A stretch of 64,000 nucleotides of DNA from Ixodes scapularis (GCF_016920785.2 NW_024609835.1:22411108-22475107); one strand, 5' to 3'; positions 1-10,420 are shown, numbered from the stretch's first letter. Made by a program: numbers and translations. The notes: generated by a model from the sequence alone, not told the origin.

Positions 1-1741
1 CTTCAGAGACCGATGAAGCAGGAGACGGGTTCTCCGCAAATGAAGGTCTGGAACTTGCCGCTGGTCGAGAACCGGGGACTTGCGATGCTTGACAGGACGA
101 CGCGGTGAACGGTCGTCGCTGCGGGTTGGGCGTGGGCCTCACATCCCGCTGTGGTGCTCCTCCTCCGTGAGCTGCATTCGCATACAAACACTCATGTTTA
201 GCGCCATTCAACACCAGTTGCAACTCACGGACCGCGTCGATGCCGAGTAACGAACGTCCAGTCTTGGTTACGTAAAACTCCAACGTTGTCCAGCGGTTCT
301 TAAAATTTACTTGTCCCACAAAACATCCAAGTACCGGAATGGTCTCTTGCAAATAGTGGACGAGAGGCGTCGACGGCGGATGTAACTTTATCCTCCGCTG
401 CTTGTTAACTTCGTTAAACATGCGTTCATTTAGGATCGACACACATGAACCGGTATCAACAAGAAGACGAAGAGGGGTCCCATTTACCGTGATCTCGGCC
501 ATGAAGGCGTCACGACGCATGCTGCCGCCTTCTCGTCGCTCGGCCGTCCCGACGACCACAGGTTCCTCCGTCAGCCTGACGCTTGGCAGCTCCTCAGGAG
601 ACAGCGACTGGCCGACCACGTTCACCCGGCCGGGCCGGTCCCCTCTGAACTGTCTGTCGGCGAAGGTCCGCCGAGTACCACGGCCTTGAACCGGGAACGA
701 TGCCTGTCGCCGATCGTAGGTGAAGGCAGCCGCCGGCGGGCGACGACTCCGACACGCCACTGCAAAGTGTCCCCACTTTCCACATAAGAAGCATGTCGCT
801 TGAGACGCCGGGCAAACCGCTCGATCATGACGGCGGCGTCCACAGAAGTAGCAGGCGTCGTCTGCTCCGATCCCACCCGTCCGAGGCGGAGCGGGCTCAC
901 GCCCACGCTGAGGCTGGAACACCCTCGCCGGAAAACGGGGCACGTGACCGGAGGCCACCGGAGCCCAAGGCATCCTGGGTCCAAGCTGCGACGGGGGGTA
1001 GCCAGGTTGAGGCCAGGGAGGGTAGCCGCTGTAGCCATCTTGCCCATGCTCGATGAAAGAAGACGACGCTTGGCCACCATCTTGTGTTGCTGCCGTTTGA
1101 CGTTTCTCGATCTGGACTTCTGCCGCGACCGGGACTTGCGACTCTCGCCGCCGAAAACTTGCGGCCGTCTTCGCTCTCTGCTCGTACTGGCGAGCGATCT
1201 GGATAGCCCGCGACAGCGTTGGCAGCTCGCTGCCCTCGCACTCCTGGAGAACGCGATCCTGGACGCGTCTGGACTCCAGGCCTTCCAAGAAAACCTCGCA
1301 AAGTCTTTCATCGAGCGCGTTCCCCAGAGCACAAAACGAAGCCTGATGGCGCAACACGGCAAGAAACTCAGTTACCGACTGGCCAGGACGTTGGAACAAA
1401 CCGCGCAGCTTCTGGCGTTCAAGCGCGATACTACCCGAAAACTCAAAATGCTTCTCGACTGCCTCCAGAAAAACCTGGAACTCGTCAGTCCCCTCCACCG
1501 CAACCGTCTCGTACAGCTGAAATGCATCCACGATGCGCTGGCCCTCAGTGCCCAACAGCGAAAACAGGATGGCTTTTTTTCGGAACGGTTCTACGAGATG
1601 CAACGCCGACGCGTCAAGAAAAGTCAGAAAAGCACGCTTCCATGCCGGCCAAGCTACAATCGGCGGACCGGGCACTGCCAAAAAGACAGCCGGCGGCGGG
1701 AACGCCGTTGGGCCGCTCGAAGACGAAGATGACGAAGTCAT
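1..1741 (-). CDS. Ty3/Gypsy-type gag-protease polyprotein, 3' end beyond the window
   Basis: The minus strand is open from an ATG at 1741-1739 (protein begins MTSSSSSSSGP) to the left edge, about 580 codons. It is not the frame that gives the longest ATG-to-stop call here; I chose it because it carries the domain signatures. An alpha-helical gag region comes first, with the PAWKRAFLTFL type motif near residue 30. Two CX2CX4HX4C zinc knuckles (CYFCG...H...C and CFLCG...H...C, coding around 855-795) follow at about residues 297-325. A retropepsin motif LLVDTGSCVSIL lies at about residues 427-438 (DTG coded at 457-449), and a downstream GRSLLGIDAV segment fits the protease C-terminus. Gag packages the RNA and the aspartic protease processes the polyprotein. 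RT and integrase should lie outside the window. No internal stop was seen, so this copy may be fairly young. The long plus-strand ORFs over 800-1732 are shadows. Confidence 0.85.
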   Translation of the reverse strand, partial: MTSSSSSSSGPTAFPPPAVFLAVPGPPIVAWPAWKRAFLTFLDASALHLVEPFRKKAILFSLLGTEGQRIVDAFQLYETVAVEGTDEFQVFLEAVEKHFEFSGSIALERQKLRGLFQRPGQSVTEFLAVLRHQASFCALGNALDERLCEVFLEGLESRRVQDRVLQECEGSELPTLSRAIQIARQYEQRAKTAASFRRRESQVPVAAEVQIEKRQTAATQDGGQASSSFIEHGQDGYSGYPPWPQPGYPPSQLGPRMPWAPVASGHVPRFPARVFQPQRGREPAPPRTGGIGADDACYFCGRRRHDRAVCPASQATCFLCGKWGHFAVACRSRRPPAAAFTYDRRQASFPVQGRGTRRTFADRQFRGDRPGRVNVVGQSLSPEELPSVRLTEEPVVVGTAERREGGSMRRDAFMAEITVNGTPLRLLVDTGSCVSILNERMFNEVNKQRRIKLHPPSTPLVHYLQETIPVLGCFVGQVNFKNRWTTLEFYVTKTGRSLLGIDAVRELQLVLNGAKHECLYANAAHGGGAPQRDVRPTPNPQRRPFTASSCQASQVPGSRPAASSRPSFAENPSPASSVSE

Positions 1742-1975
1742 CTCACGATGAAAATGGAACGTACTGAAAACCTAGGCCTAATGCCTCCCCCCGAAACTCA
1801 TCAAACGCGGCCTTTGCGCAAAATATGACTACCGTTCACCCGGAACAAAAAGGAACACATTTCATGAATACAGTTACGCGCCGGTTTCCTCAACCACTGA
1901 CCCGCGACGCGGAGTGAAGCCCCCTCCCGAATCCCGGGTTACAAAAGAGGAAATGCTACATATTAAAACAAATAT

Positions 1976-1991
1976 CCCATCCTCGTCGCCA
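1976..1991 (-). promoter_or_regulatory. Primer-binding site of the 5'-most Gypsy element
   Basis: On the minus strand the sequence TGGCGACGAGGATGGG lies three bases after the ...ATAACA end of the putative LTR and about 235 bp before the gag ATG. This is where a minus-strand tRNA primer site is expected. The matching tRNA was not identified. Confidence 0.5.
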
Positions 1992-1994
1992 AAA

Positions 1995-2303
1995 TGTTAT
2001 ATTCTGCGCCGACGCGGCGGTGCTCTAAAGCCTGACTACATTGGACGCAAGCGCCGGTGACTTACGTTCGACGTAGCCGGGAAACTACATGCCCCGAGCG
2101 GACCTGGACGGTCGCCGGAGCGAGAAGAAAAGACAACCAACGGATTCAGGAGCGGGGCGAACACTGGCCGATGAGGCCGCAGATCACGCGCGGCTCATGC
2201 CGTCGCGTGCTGTCCTTTTTATTCTTTTTCATGGATGCACGAGATGGCTACTTTAAAAAGGAGATGTCAAGTAGCGCCATCTCGTGCAAATCAAAATACT
2301 ACA
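1995..2303 (-). repeat. Putative 5' LTR of the minus-strand Gypsy element
   Basis: Read on the minus strand, the block starts TGTAGTATTTTG at 2303 and ends TATAACA at 1995, next to the PBS. An AATAAA-type signal lies near 2225. The upstream boundary is inferred from where the zinc-finger reading frame stops resembling its family, just after a GILRDFVDG motif. The second LTR is outside the window, so neither the LTR length (about 309 bp) nor a target duplication can be confirmed. Confidence 0.45.
2237..2287. repeat. Short inverted repeat (hairpin) inside the LTR
   Basis: The arms GCACGAGATGGCTACTT and AAGTAGCGCCATCTCGTGC flank a roughly 15-nt loop. It lies near the 5' edge of the inferred LTR. 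Confidence 0.6.
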
Positions 2304-3313
2304 TGCACTATTCCATCCACAAAGTCCCGGAGTATGCCCACTTCATTGCTAAGTGGATTCAAACACTGACTGACATCTGACTCATCATACAGCAATGCCT
2401 TGAGAGTGTCAATTATTGGGACGTAATGAAACGTAGCATCTTGATTTTTCTTGTTCTTTCCCAACAGGATCGCTACAGGCTCTACATAACTGAACCTCTC
2501 CTTGAAGTATTCTTTACGGGCGTATGGTGACCGTAGCACACCTGAGCTGCTGTGTGCTTTGAGTATCTGGTCATTGTCAGATAAGAGGTGTAGGACTTCC
2601 TGAGATGTGCTGTCACTAATTCCAACAGAATCCAGTTTTCTTCTTAATTCTGATAACATTTGCTCCAAATTATTGTTCTGCAAGTCAAAGAACGCCTCAC
2701 TGATAATTTGCACTGTGGACGATGGCACCAGATGCTCGGACAGAAGACGTAGATACAGGAGTCCAAAGGCATCAATTACTTGACTCTGATTTCTCACGAA
2801 GTCACCGTTCGATTGAGACCCCACATCACATGACGCACCAACCTCCTGATCAGGGGAATGATCGAAGTTGTCGAGAGATCTTTGTTCATCTACGTGAGCC
2901 TGTTGCATTGCAAATCGGTGACAGCGTGATATATGAGATTCAAATGATGACTTCTTCTTGTAGGTCCTAGCGCATCCAGGGAAAGGGCATGTAATCGCCT
3001 CCAGTTGCAAAATGTGACCTTTCAGGTGACAGATTAGTGACTTCAAATTGCTGCAGACTTGAAGACAAGTGGCTACACTGCACGCAAGTGGAACAGCCTC
3101 ATGAAGCAGAGCAAGGGGTGCCTCAAATCTACTCCAGTATTTGTGGTCACGTGACAGGTGGCTATAGACGGAACCAATCTTCCTGAAAACCCTCGTGCAT
3201 CCTGAGAGGGGGCACTGAATCTGCATGTTGCTGGCATTCTTATGCAATGTAACATGCTTCAGAAAGAGTGATAAAGTGGTACAGCAGCAATGACAAATGC
3301 TGCAGGTGTACAT
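2291..3313 (-). pseudogene. N-terminal part of a C2H2 zinc-finger, transposase-like protein, cut by the LTR
   Basis: The ORF is 340 codons, starting MYTCSICHCC. Four C2H2 fingers fill residues 4 to about 130: C-x2-C-x12-H-x3-H first, then three C-x4-C-x12-H-x3/4-H fingers. After a low-complexity linker comes a helical region, then FKERFSYVEPVAILLG, YVPIIDTLKALL and GILRDFVDG. I recognise these as the conserved middle of a multicopy animal protein family that continues with an MHD-x2-EG type core; the pseudogene at 24367-26662 holds that later part. The family is generally uncharacterised and behaves like a mobile-element transposase (inference). The last about 4 residues and the stop come from the inserted LTR. 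Fingers may bind the element ends. It is truncated, so function is unlikely. Confidence 0.7.
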
Positions 3314-4600
3314 TGCACTGAAAAAAAATTGATTGAATTAGATAAGTACTCCGCAGGAAAGATAAACCAAAATGCAGAACCAGTCATTCAATTGATTTGT
3401 TTAGAGGTAGCTGGTCTGAATGCTAAATGATCTCTTGTGAAACTGTTATAATGCAAAAAAAAAAAGACAAAGGGCCAAGGCAAGAAAAAGGCAAACAATT
3501 CTGTCAACACCTGTAAAAGGGGCGTGTCAGTTTTGCATCATACTTACTTTGGCTTTCATTAAATTCACTGTTCTGAAAGTTGACACAACTGCTAAATCTG
3601 GTCATAACGAGGTCATGTGGTTTATGCATGCAATGTCGTGACATATTTTCTGGGAATCTATGGGCACGCAGGCATTTTTTTACATGTTTCGGATTTTCGA
3701 AAGACTTGGAGGTGCTGGCAATTTTACCGAATTAATAAAAAAAAATATTTTTTTCTTGGCCAGCCTTGTTCTGACACGCGAAGTATTTTGCTGTTTTGAC
3801 CTGTCCGCATGTAGACCCTTGGCTCCAAAGCAGCAAGGCGATCGTTGGGATAGCATCGGACATAACTGTGTGCTCCTTGTTTATATTTTTTTTACATATC
3901 CTCAAATGCGACTGTTTGTGGCAGTTACAGCGTTACAGAGGTTTGCCAACACAAATTGAGGAGGGCGTGAGACAGTTGAGGTCCATAACCTCTGGGATGG
4001 TGTGCAATGTAATGTGCACCGTCCCGGACGTCAGGGGACAAGGAGATAGGTACAAAGAGGGCAGTCCTGGAGGCTAACAGGACAATCCGGAGACTGAGCT
4101 TTAAGAACGCATATGAAGTTACGAATGTGAACAGGGAGATATATCAGGATAGACCGATTACCCTCCTTCTGCCGAGGCGGCAGCCACTATAGGGAACTCA
4201 CAGGGATGCGGATGAGGCGGAGGATGGGCTCTTGGGCAAAGGCTTTTTTAAAGGCCGACAGAGGCCTCGGGCAGCTGGGGGTTTTAATGCGAATAGAAAG
4301 GTTGGGACGAAGCAATTTTCCGGCGTGAAAAAAGCGCCGAAAGTTGCCGGCGCTTGCCGGAGAACAGCCACCCGAACACCGCGCGTTTGGCTGATCCTGA
4401 CCAGGCGAACGCTTTTGCCGGACATTGACCACTTGAATTCACCATTAACTTCATAGTAATAGTTATCAAATATTATGAAACCAACTTTTTTAATAAAAAC
4501 AATTCTACCTCTTTCATAAGGACATCAGGGAAAATGTCCCATCTGCTATGCTAGGCACACGTATGCAGACACAAATCGAAATGTTCTTAAACGTATAGTA
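3314..4600. other. No gene recognised
   Basis: AT-rich sequence with short A or T runs (near 3456 and 3735-3760). Small ORFs here lack recognisable domains. A run around 4230-4330 gives short overlapping ORFs on both strands, which I treat as chance. Confidence 0.5.
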
Positions 4601-5250
4601 TAGACCATTTGCAGTCCTCCCAAGCGCCCCGGCGCGCGCGCGAGGAATCTTGGGATCGGTGTTCTGTCGGCCCCCGTCGTCTGGCTGCTCTCCGTTGGAA
4701 TCGCATCACCTCGCTCTAGACATACTTTTCATCTTCGTTGTTTATACTTAATAATCCTCTTTTTTATCTACTCCAGTGTATTTTTCTTGTTCATAAGTGT
4801 ATCTATTTCGTTCAGCGCTTTGTATTTCTTCTGTATATTACGTGTTTTTGTGCATATTCCATCGTTTTCGACGCGGCCGTCGACGGACACCACGCCGCTT
4901 CGTTCGCCGCTCCCGGGGTGAGTACTGACTGTTGCCGTTACGCTCTATCCCGCTCCTAGGCCGTTCATTTAACTCGTGTGCGGTCGCGAGAGAGCAGTTT
5001 CGAACATCACTACAAATGTCACCGCTGTAAGCAGAGAAATAAAGTAGTCATCACGAAGCGAAGGCCGACATGCCTTCGCTTCGTGATGCGCTCGCCCTGT
5101 GAAATGTGAGCGTGGGATATCGAGTACTGCTTGCGTGCTCAACATTCGGGACGGTGCTTTGTCGTTGCGATCTTTTTGCCCTTCGGACGCTTGCGAAGCT
5201 GTACCAGCGGTCGGCGTGCCTCGGCAGCGCTCGTCAACAACCGTCCGCGC
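4601..5250 (+). repeat. Left terminal inverted repeat of the SWIM/YqaJ element
   Basis: It matches 7159-7810 in inverted orientation. It contains an internal palindrome (CATCACGAAGCGAAGGC... around 5049-5089), a 73-codon ORF at 4738-4959 and a consensus splice donor (GGG|GTGAGTACT, GT at 4918). Confidence 0.9.
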
Positions 5251-5439
5251 GGCGTCACTTTTCTCGCGTTCGCTGACCGTCCGCGAGCGCCGGTGATTCA
5301 TCGTCGCGGCTGGTATGCGTATGTAGTACATCGCATAGCTTCACAATCGCTCTTAACAGCGGTTGTGAGTTGAGCGGGCCCTTAGCAAGCGAGTTATGTC
5401 AGCAACTGCAACTTTGAAACTGATGGTCACTTCACTTAT

Positions 5440-6390
5440 TTATTTCACTATTCGAGATGTCAGCTTTTCGTTCACGGGTGCTTGTCGTTTGACGATGTCT
5501 CCGAACTGTGATGCCGTGATCCTTTTCTCACGTTCCGTGTGCCACAGCATACTTCTGCTTTGGCCACGTGTCTGTTCCTCCAGGTGCTGAGCTTGTGTAA
5601 GAGTCAGGGTGCATGGATCGCTTGGTGGCATCTGGTGATTCCAGCACTCTTTTATGGGCAAGCTGATCCGTGCTGCAGAGGCCCCATCATCCGTGTTCGA
5701 GTGCTCCTGAACCTTCCTTGGCAAGGGTGTGAAGGCAGCTTCTTCCATCACGTCCGCAAACATTGGGAATATTCCCTTCTCAATGAAATCTGTATGCAGC
5801 CTCTTGACGGTTGCCTGCGCCACGTCCACATGCACTTCCGTGGTTTTTCTCGCACTCTTCGCCTTGTTGCTAGAGTCGTGCTTGACGAATTCTAGTTCGT
5901 TGAACGACACCGTACTTGCACCTCTCTTTGAAGATGGGCCCCACTGCCTTGCTCCCTCAGTGCAGGCCAGAGCATCCGGGATGTAGGACCTTCCCTCCCT
6001 TATCAGGTCTAGCATGTGCCAAAGCAGTGCTGCCACATGCTTGCACACACCGCCTTGTCCAGCCTTGCAGGAACAGGAAGCCTTGCTGACCTGCCCATCT
6101 TGGCAGAGCACAGCATGCACTGCGTATCGCTTCGTAAGGGTCATGGAAGCCTCCACGTTAGCCTTGACAATTGTCTCTGATGCACTTGTGGTGTGGAGGA
6201 AGATGTTCTGCACTTTGTGGGCCTTGAACATTTTGTAGCCAGAACTTGTGTGCTTCTGTGCTCCAGCTGCTTGGCCATGCCCTTGGATGTGGCTTTCCGA
6301 GAATGCGGAAGGAAAGTCCTTCAGCTGCTTGGTCCAAGGTCCTGCTGGAAGTGGTAGCTCTTGCGGCTCTGGTACATCCCGTGTCGCCAT
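5440..6390 (-). CDS. SWIM zinc-finger protein with a truncated YqaJ-like nuclease start
   Basis: 316 codons. Residues 106-118 form a SWIM finger, CSCKAGQGGVCKH (CxCx7CxH), a zinc-binding fold found in transposases and DNA-associated proteins. Residues 283-297, WHTEREKRITASQFG, match the opening motif of the YqaJ/lambda-exonuclease-like nuclease domain in animal SWIM-YqaJ proteins. The catalytic Asp/Glu/Lys part should follow but the frame ends 19 residues later (...LTSRIVK) near the left arm, so the nuclease is incomplete in this copy or continues in an exon I cannot see. Just upstream of the ATG is CCTTTTTTTCAG (AG at 6400-6399), a good acceptor, so the ATG probably lies in a second exon. 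SWIM-YqaJ fusions are expanded in several animal genomes; their role is not established. Confidence 0.75.
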   Translation of the reverse strand: MATRDVPEPQELPLPAGPWTKQLKDFPSAFSESHIQGHGQAAGAQKHTSSGYKMFKAHKVQNIFLHTTSASETIVKANVEASMTLTKRYAVHAVLCQDGQVSKASCSCKAGQGGVCKHVAALLWHMLDLIREGRSYIPDALACTEGARQWGPSSKRGASTVSFNELEFVKHDSSNKAKSARKTTEVHVDVAQATVKRLHTDFIEKGIFPMFADVMEEAAFTPLPRKVQEHSNTDDGASAARISLPIKECWNHQMPPSDPCTLTLTQAQHLEEQTRGQSRSMLWHTEREKRITASQFGDIVKRQAPVNEKLTSRIVK

Positions 6391-7158
6391 AGCCTTCCCT
6401 GAAAAAAAGGCAGCTCAGTCAGCGTTTTAAAAGGAGGACGGAAATTTGACCAACACAGTTTTTTAATGGGTTTGGTGTTGTTTTGACAGAATTAACCTAA
6501 ACTTGCGAAGTAAGAGTTCATCTAGGGTAACAACCCCTCAAAAAAAGCCTGCTGTAAACTTTGTGCTAAAAAAAGAGCGTTTGCTATTAGGCAAACATGC
6601 CAGCTTTTGTAATCTACAACTTCTTGTGCACTTTCGAACATTACACAGTCGAAGGAGCATTCTGAAAGCAAGCCACGCACTGGCATTGGGGACAAGCATC
6701 TCCAGTGTCACTGAGCTGCTTGTTGCTGCTGCCCTGTCAGTGTCCATGATATAGTGCAGCTCTGAATACGAAGAACGCGTTTTGACCATAATCCGTTTCG
6801 TGCCAGCAGCATAAAGCTGCTGGCACGACCGTGAAGTGTTGTACAGGAGTGGCAAAGACACTCCAGCTTTCAATGCGTCAGTGTTCGTCCAAAAGAAGCA
6901 GTTCGCAGAGCCACTAAAAAGTGTCTAGCATTTCATATGCACGCGCTTGCGTGAAAACGGGATGATCAATAAAGATATGCACTCGCGGGACGCTGTGTTA
7001 GCGCGGTTCGCAGGGGCAATCTTGCCTCACCACAGTGAGCGCGCTAGCTGAACTGTAATTTCGATAAACAATGGAATCTCCCCCATACTATGCATAAAAC
7101 GCAGTCAGAACCCCTTCTCCCGCCGCGACGAAGAACCGAACGCGAAGGATGTGATGCT
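6391..7158 (-). other. Probable intron / 5' region of the SWIM/YqaJ gene
   Basis: The region has a splice acceptor at 6399 and a small hairpin at about 6798-6825 (GTGCCAGCAGC...GCTGCTGGCAC). A 111-codon minus ORF at 6538-6873 has no domain I recognise. If transcription starts in the right arm, this would be spliced out from the donor at 7491. Confidence 0.4.
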
Positions 7159-7810
7159 GCGCGGACGGTTGTTGACGAGCGCTGCCGAGGCACGCCGACC
7201 GCTGGTACAGCTTCGCAAGCGTCCGAAGGGCAAAAAGATCGCAACGACAAAGCACCGTCCCGAATGTTGAGCACGCAAGCAGTACTCGATATCCCACGCT
7301 CACATTTCACAGGGCGAGCGCATCACGAAGCGAAGGCATGTCGGCCTTCGCTTCGTGATGACTACTTTATTTCTCTGCTTACAGCGGTGACATTTGTAGT
7401 GATGTTCGAAACTGCTCTCTCGCGACCGCACACGAGTTAAATGAACGGCCTAGGAGCGGGATAGAGCGTAACGGCAACAGTCAGTACTCACCCCGGGAGC
7501 GGCGAACGAAGCGGCGTGGTGTCCGTCGACGGCCGCGTCGAAAACGATGGAATATGCACAAAAACACGTAATATACAGAAGAAATACAAAGCGCTGAACG
7601 AAATAGATACACTTATGAACAAGAAAAATACACTGGAGTAGATAAAAAAGAGGATTATTAAGTATAAACAACGAAGATGAAAAGTATGTCTAGGGCGAGG
7701 TGATGCGATTCCAACGGAGAGCAGCCAGACGACGGGGGCCGACAGAACACCGATCCCAAGATTCCTCGCGCGCGCGCCGGGGCGCTTGGGAGAGACTGCA
7801 AATGGTCTAT
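7159..7810 (-). repeat. Right terminal inverted repeat, possible promoter and first exon
   Basis: Inverted copy of 4601-5250. In the minus orientation it lies upstream of the SWIM/YqaJ gene and carries the donor CCCGGG|GTGAGTAC (intron starts at 7491), so it is well placed to supply the promoter and 5' exon. Confidence 0.9.
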
Positions 7811-9912
7811 TCGCAAGTTCCAGCATTAGTCGCTATCGTGGAAAGTGAGTCGAATCTGCTCTCTTCTGATCATTGCCTTGCTAGAGACGTGAATCATTTC
7901 AAGCAGCGCCAACTGTGATGCTGCTTTCGAAGGGTTCATGCCTATAAATACGTAAGAAATGTCCTCCCGCAAAGATAGAAAAGGATTTCGATGCGGATTG
8001 ATGAAGTCTCGTCTCAGCCTGCGACGAGCGCAGAAGTGTTCTTCAAGCTCTCTGTAATCTGCGCCCGAAATTTGATTCCAGCTTCTGACGGATTATACGC
8101 GTTGCGCTTCGGCCCCCGCTCCGGCCAGGCGCGCTTCGTACGAAATCAGACTCTGCCAATTTAGTCGAAACCATGTCGCCTGCGAACTCGCACGATTCTG
8201 CTGAACCAGACGATCACACCATAAATTCCTCTGGAAAGATTATCGGAAACACGACTGCCAAACCTGACATGAGTAAAAGGACGTAAAGCCAGCAATAATG
8301 GGCAGACTCCCTCATACGATGTCATGAACTCGGAATGGATGTTTTGCGCAAGGTATCGTTAGTGACGTCCCCACTCATTAACACTGGCAGAGAAGAAAAA
8401 AAAAACGACTTTACAAAGAGATGCAAAAGCGCCTGATTGAAGAGGCATTCAACACAATGCATCATGCAATTGCTTTCCAATGAACACGCTAGTGCGTACA
8501 ATCAAACGCTACATAAAGCAGCTCAGCTAACTGCGTAAAAATGCAAAAATGAGCACCAAGACCGTTTTACCAAGACTGTTTTACTAGGCATCAGCACGTA
8601 CGTGCGCAGTATGCTAAATGAAACAACGTTGCAGAAACGTTGTGGTTCATGATTTATTCAACAATCGCGAAGTTTGTTACGAACCACTGGCACAGACAGT
8701 TGTTGCTCAGTAACTACATACTAGCAGCAAAACCACAAAAATATCTTCACATATTAAAGAATGTGCACTTGGACTTTGAAAACGCAAAATAAAGCCGTAT
8801 TTAGCCTACCTTTGTTGTCAGACCTAATCTTCAAAGTCTACACGAAACCACGTGTCAAGACTGTTTTGAAGTAGCCCGATCCCTTCCCGTCAACGTTTTC
8901 GATCACTGCTACCGTATGCTCGTAGTCTCCGCTGAGGATCATCCACCCATCGAACACGCACACATGCGCTGACACCGTGCAGGAGACATTCTCCAGTGCC
9001 AAGACGGTGCGAAGCTTCAAACCAGGCAAAGCGAGCAGCGTCGTTCGGCGGATCCGGCGACGAGCGGACGCAGGTCGAGCGCCGCCGATCCCAGTTGAGC
9101 TTTCAAGCTTCCCGTGGCTTTCGGCATCGTAATTCGATGCGGCAGCGGCGCGGTGGATCAGCAGATCACGGTACCTCTGTTTATCGAACTAGCATCGTGT
9201 TATGTGTCGTTTCTCGTTCATTATAAACCTCCCTCGCCTATGCTTCGTACTTGCTCGAGTGAAATTATTCATCCTTATCGTGCTTCAGTAAATAGTTGCC
9301 TGAGCGGCGACACCGTAGCTGGAACTTGCGAATGCAAGCCTCAATGGAAAACGCATTTATACAATTAGTGAGGTGGTAATTGTTGCGCTCACCTGTTTTT
9401 AGCGGATACCTCGGGCGAATGAGATGGTAGCCCCCGTGGGTTCCTGAAGGAGTAAAATATTTACATTTAAAAACAAATTTAAACTGACCTAACAATAGAT
9501 CACACGAAACTTTTCAAGCGCGGTACAACCGGCAAACTAACGTCTTCAGGTTCGGTTCAGGGAGAAATAGCACGCGGCCCGTACGCAGATTGGCTGCCGC
9601 TGACAACCCATTTCCGCCGCCGAGCTTGCCGAACCCTTGGCGGCAGTGATGTCCAACCCCCGTCCCGCACCGCACCGCACCGCGCCGCACTGCACCGCAC
9701 CACCACACCTCCGCATTTACTTGACAGTTCCGAGAGACCCCGAATTGAGGTGCGAGGTGTGACAGCTTGTACGACAAAGAACCACCGCGAACCAAGCTCC
9801 GCTTTCTAAAACGTGTTCTTTTGCTAAACAACTTTCGATAACATGGCGCTCAATCACACGCTGCAGCGTGCGCTACCCACACGCCTTCCTCAGTGCCGGT
9901 GTTGTTCAACGG
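7811..9912. other. No gene recognised; contains a short CCGCA repeat
   Basis: I see no coding sequence with a recognisable domain. An imperfect pentamer array of CCGCA units lies at about 9662-9706. The small ORFs at 8838-9831 look like chance. Confidence 0.5.
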
Positions 9913-10187
9913 GGGAGGCACTCACTTGATCGAATGACGTTTTAGCGAACGCCCACGTTTCATCGAATGACACTTTAGCGAATAGTCGGACGCCGCGAAG
10001 CGGCGTTTTCGGGTGGGCCAAGTGAGTTCATATTTTTGTAATGAGTTGCCGCAGACTGTCGCCGCGAAGCGGCGTAAAGCGCAGCGCGACGGATGGGTTA
10101 ACGCGCGCCCCCGTTATTCGCTAAAACGACCATTCGCTCAAATGTCGCTGTTCGCTAAAATGTCATTCGCTCTTCTGATATGGACCC
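9913..10187 (+). mobile_element. TTAGCGAA-type MITE, copy 1, with 9-bp target duplication
   Basis: A 275-bp element flanked by perfect copies of GTTCAACGG (9904-9912 and 10188-10196). The ends are imperfect inverted repeats: GGGAGGCACTC...CGAATGACGTTTTAGCGAA on the left, and the complement of GGGTCCATATC...CGAATGACATTTTAGCGAA on the right. The motif TTAGCGAAT and its complement recur inside. A 9-bp duplication fits Mutator-like elements. The second copy, in the opposite orientation, is at 44985-45259. Confidence 0.85.
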
Positions 10188-10323
10188 GTTCAACGGTATC
10201 TGGCGCAACACCGCAACATTTCCAAGCATGTTTAAAACGGGCGCCTGTAACGGAAAAAAACTGTGAGTGCGCAGGCGATCTGGTGGATGTTGATCAGAAT
10301 GCAGAAAACCCGAGACTGTGGTA

Positions 10324-10420
10324 AAAGCAGGGAAACGGTGTCGAAGAAGAAAGACTTCCTTCTTCGACACCGTTTCCGAAGACCGAAAGTCTTTCTTCTT
10401 CGATACCGCTTCCCTGCTTT
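10324..10420. repeat. Nested hairpin repeat
   Basis: The outer arms AAAGCAGGGAAACGGTGTCG... and ...CGATACCGCTTCCCTGCTTT pair. A third, inverted copy of GGAAACGGTGTCGAAGAAG lies in the middle (about 10357-10377), so two alternative hairpins can form. Confidence 0.75.

Larger units (their letters stand above)
4601..7810 (-). mobile_element. 3.2-kb element with about 650-bp terminal inverted repeats carrying a SWIM/YqaJ ORF
   Basis: The left arm (4601-5250) and right arm (7159-7810) are inverted copies that differ by about two changes: one extra base near the ends (CAGTCCTCCC versus CAGTCTCTCCC) and CTCTAGA versus CCCTAGA. Both start TAGACCATTTGCAGTC. The interior holds one clear gene on the minus strand. 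Flanks show no target duplication longer than the TA that is part of the palindromic junction. The near identity of the arms implies recent movement or gene conversion. No transposase of a known superfamily is visible, so the element may be non-autonomous, or the SWIM/YqaJ protein may itself be the mobility protein. Confidence 0.85.

Noticed and set aside
622..1362. 246-codon minus-strand ORF
   Set aside because: Out of frame with the gag zinc knuckles; low-complexity Arg/Ser-rich translation with no domain.
800..1732. 310-codon plus-strand ORF and overlapping plus-strand ORFs
   Set aside because: Antisense shadow of the minus-strand gag-protease frame, which has zinc knuckles and a DTG protease motif.
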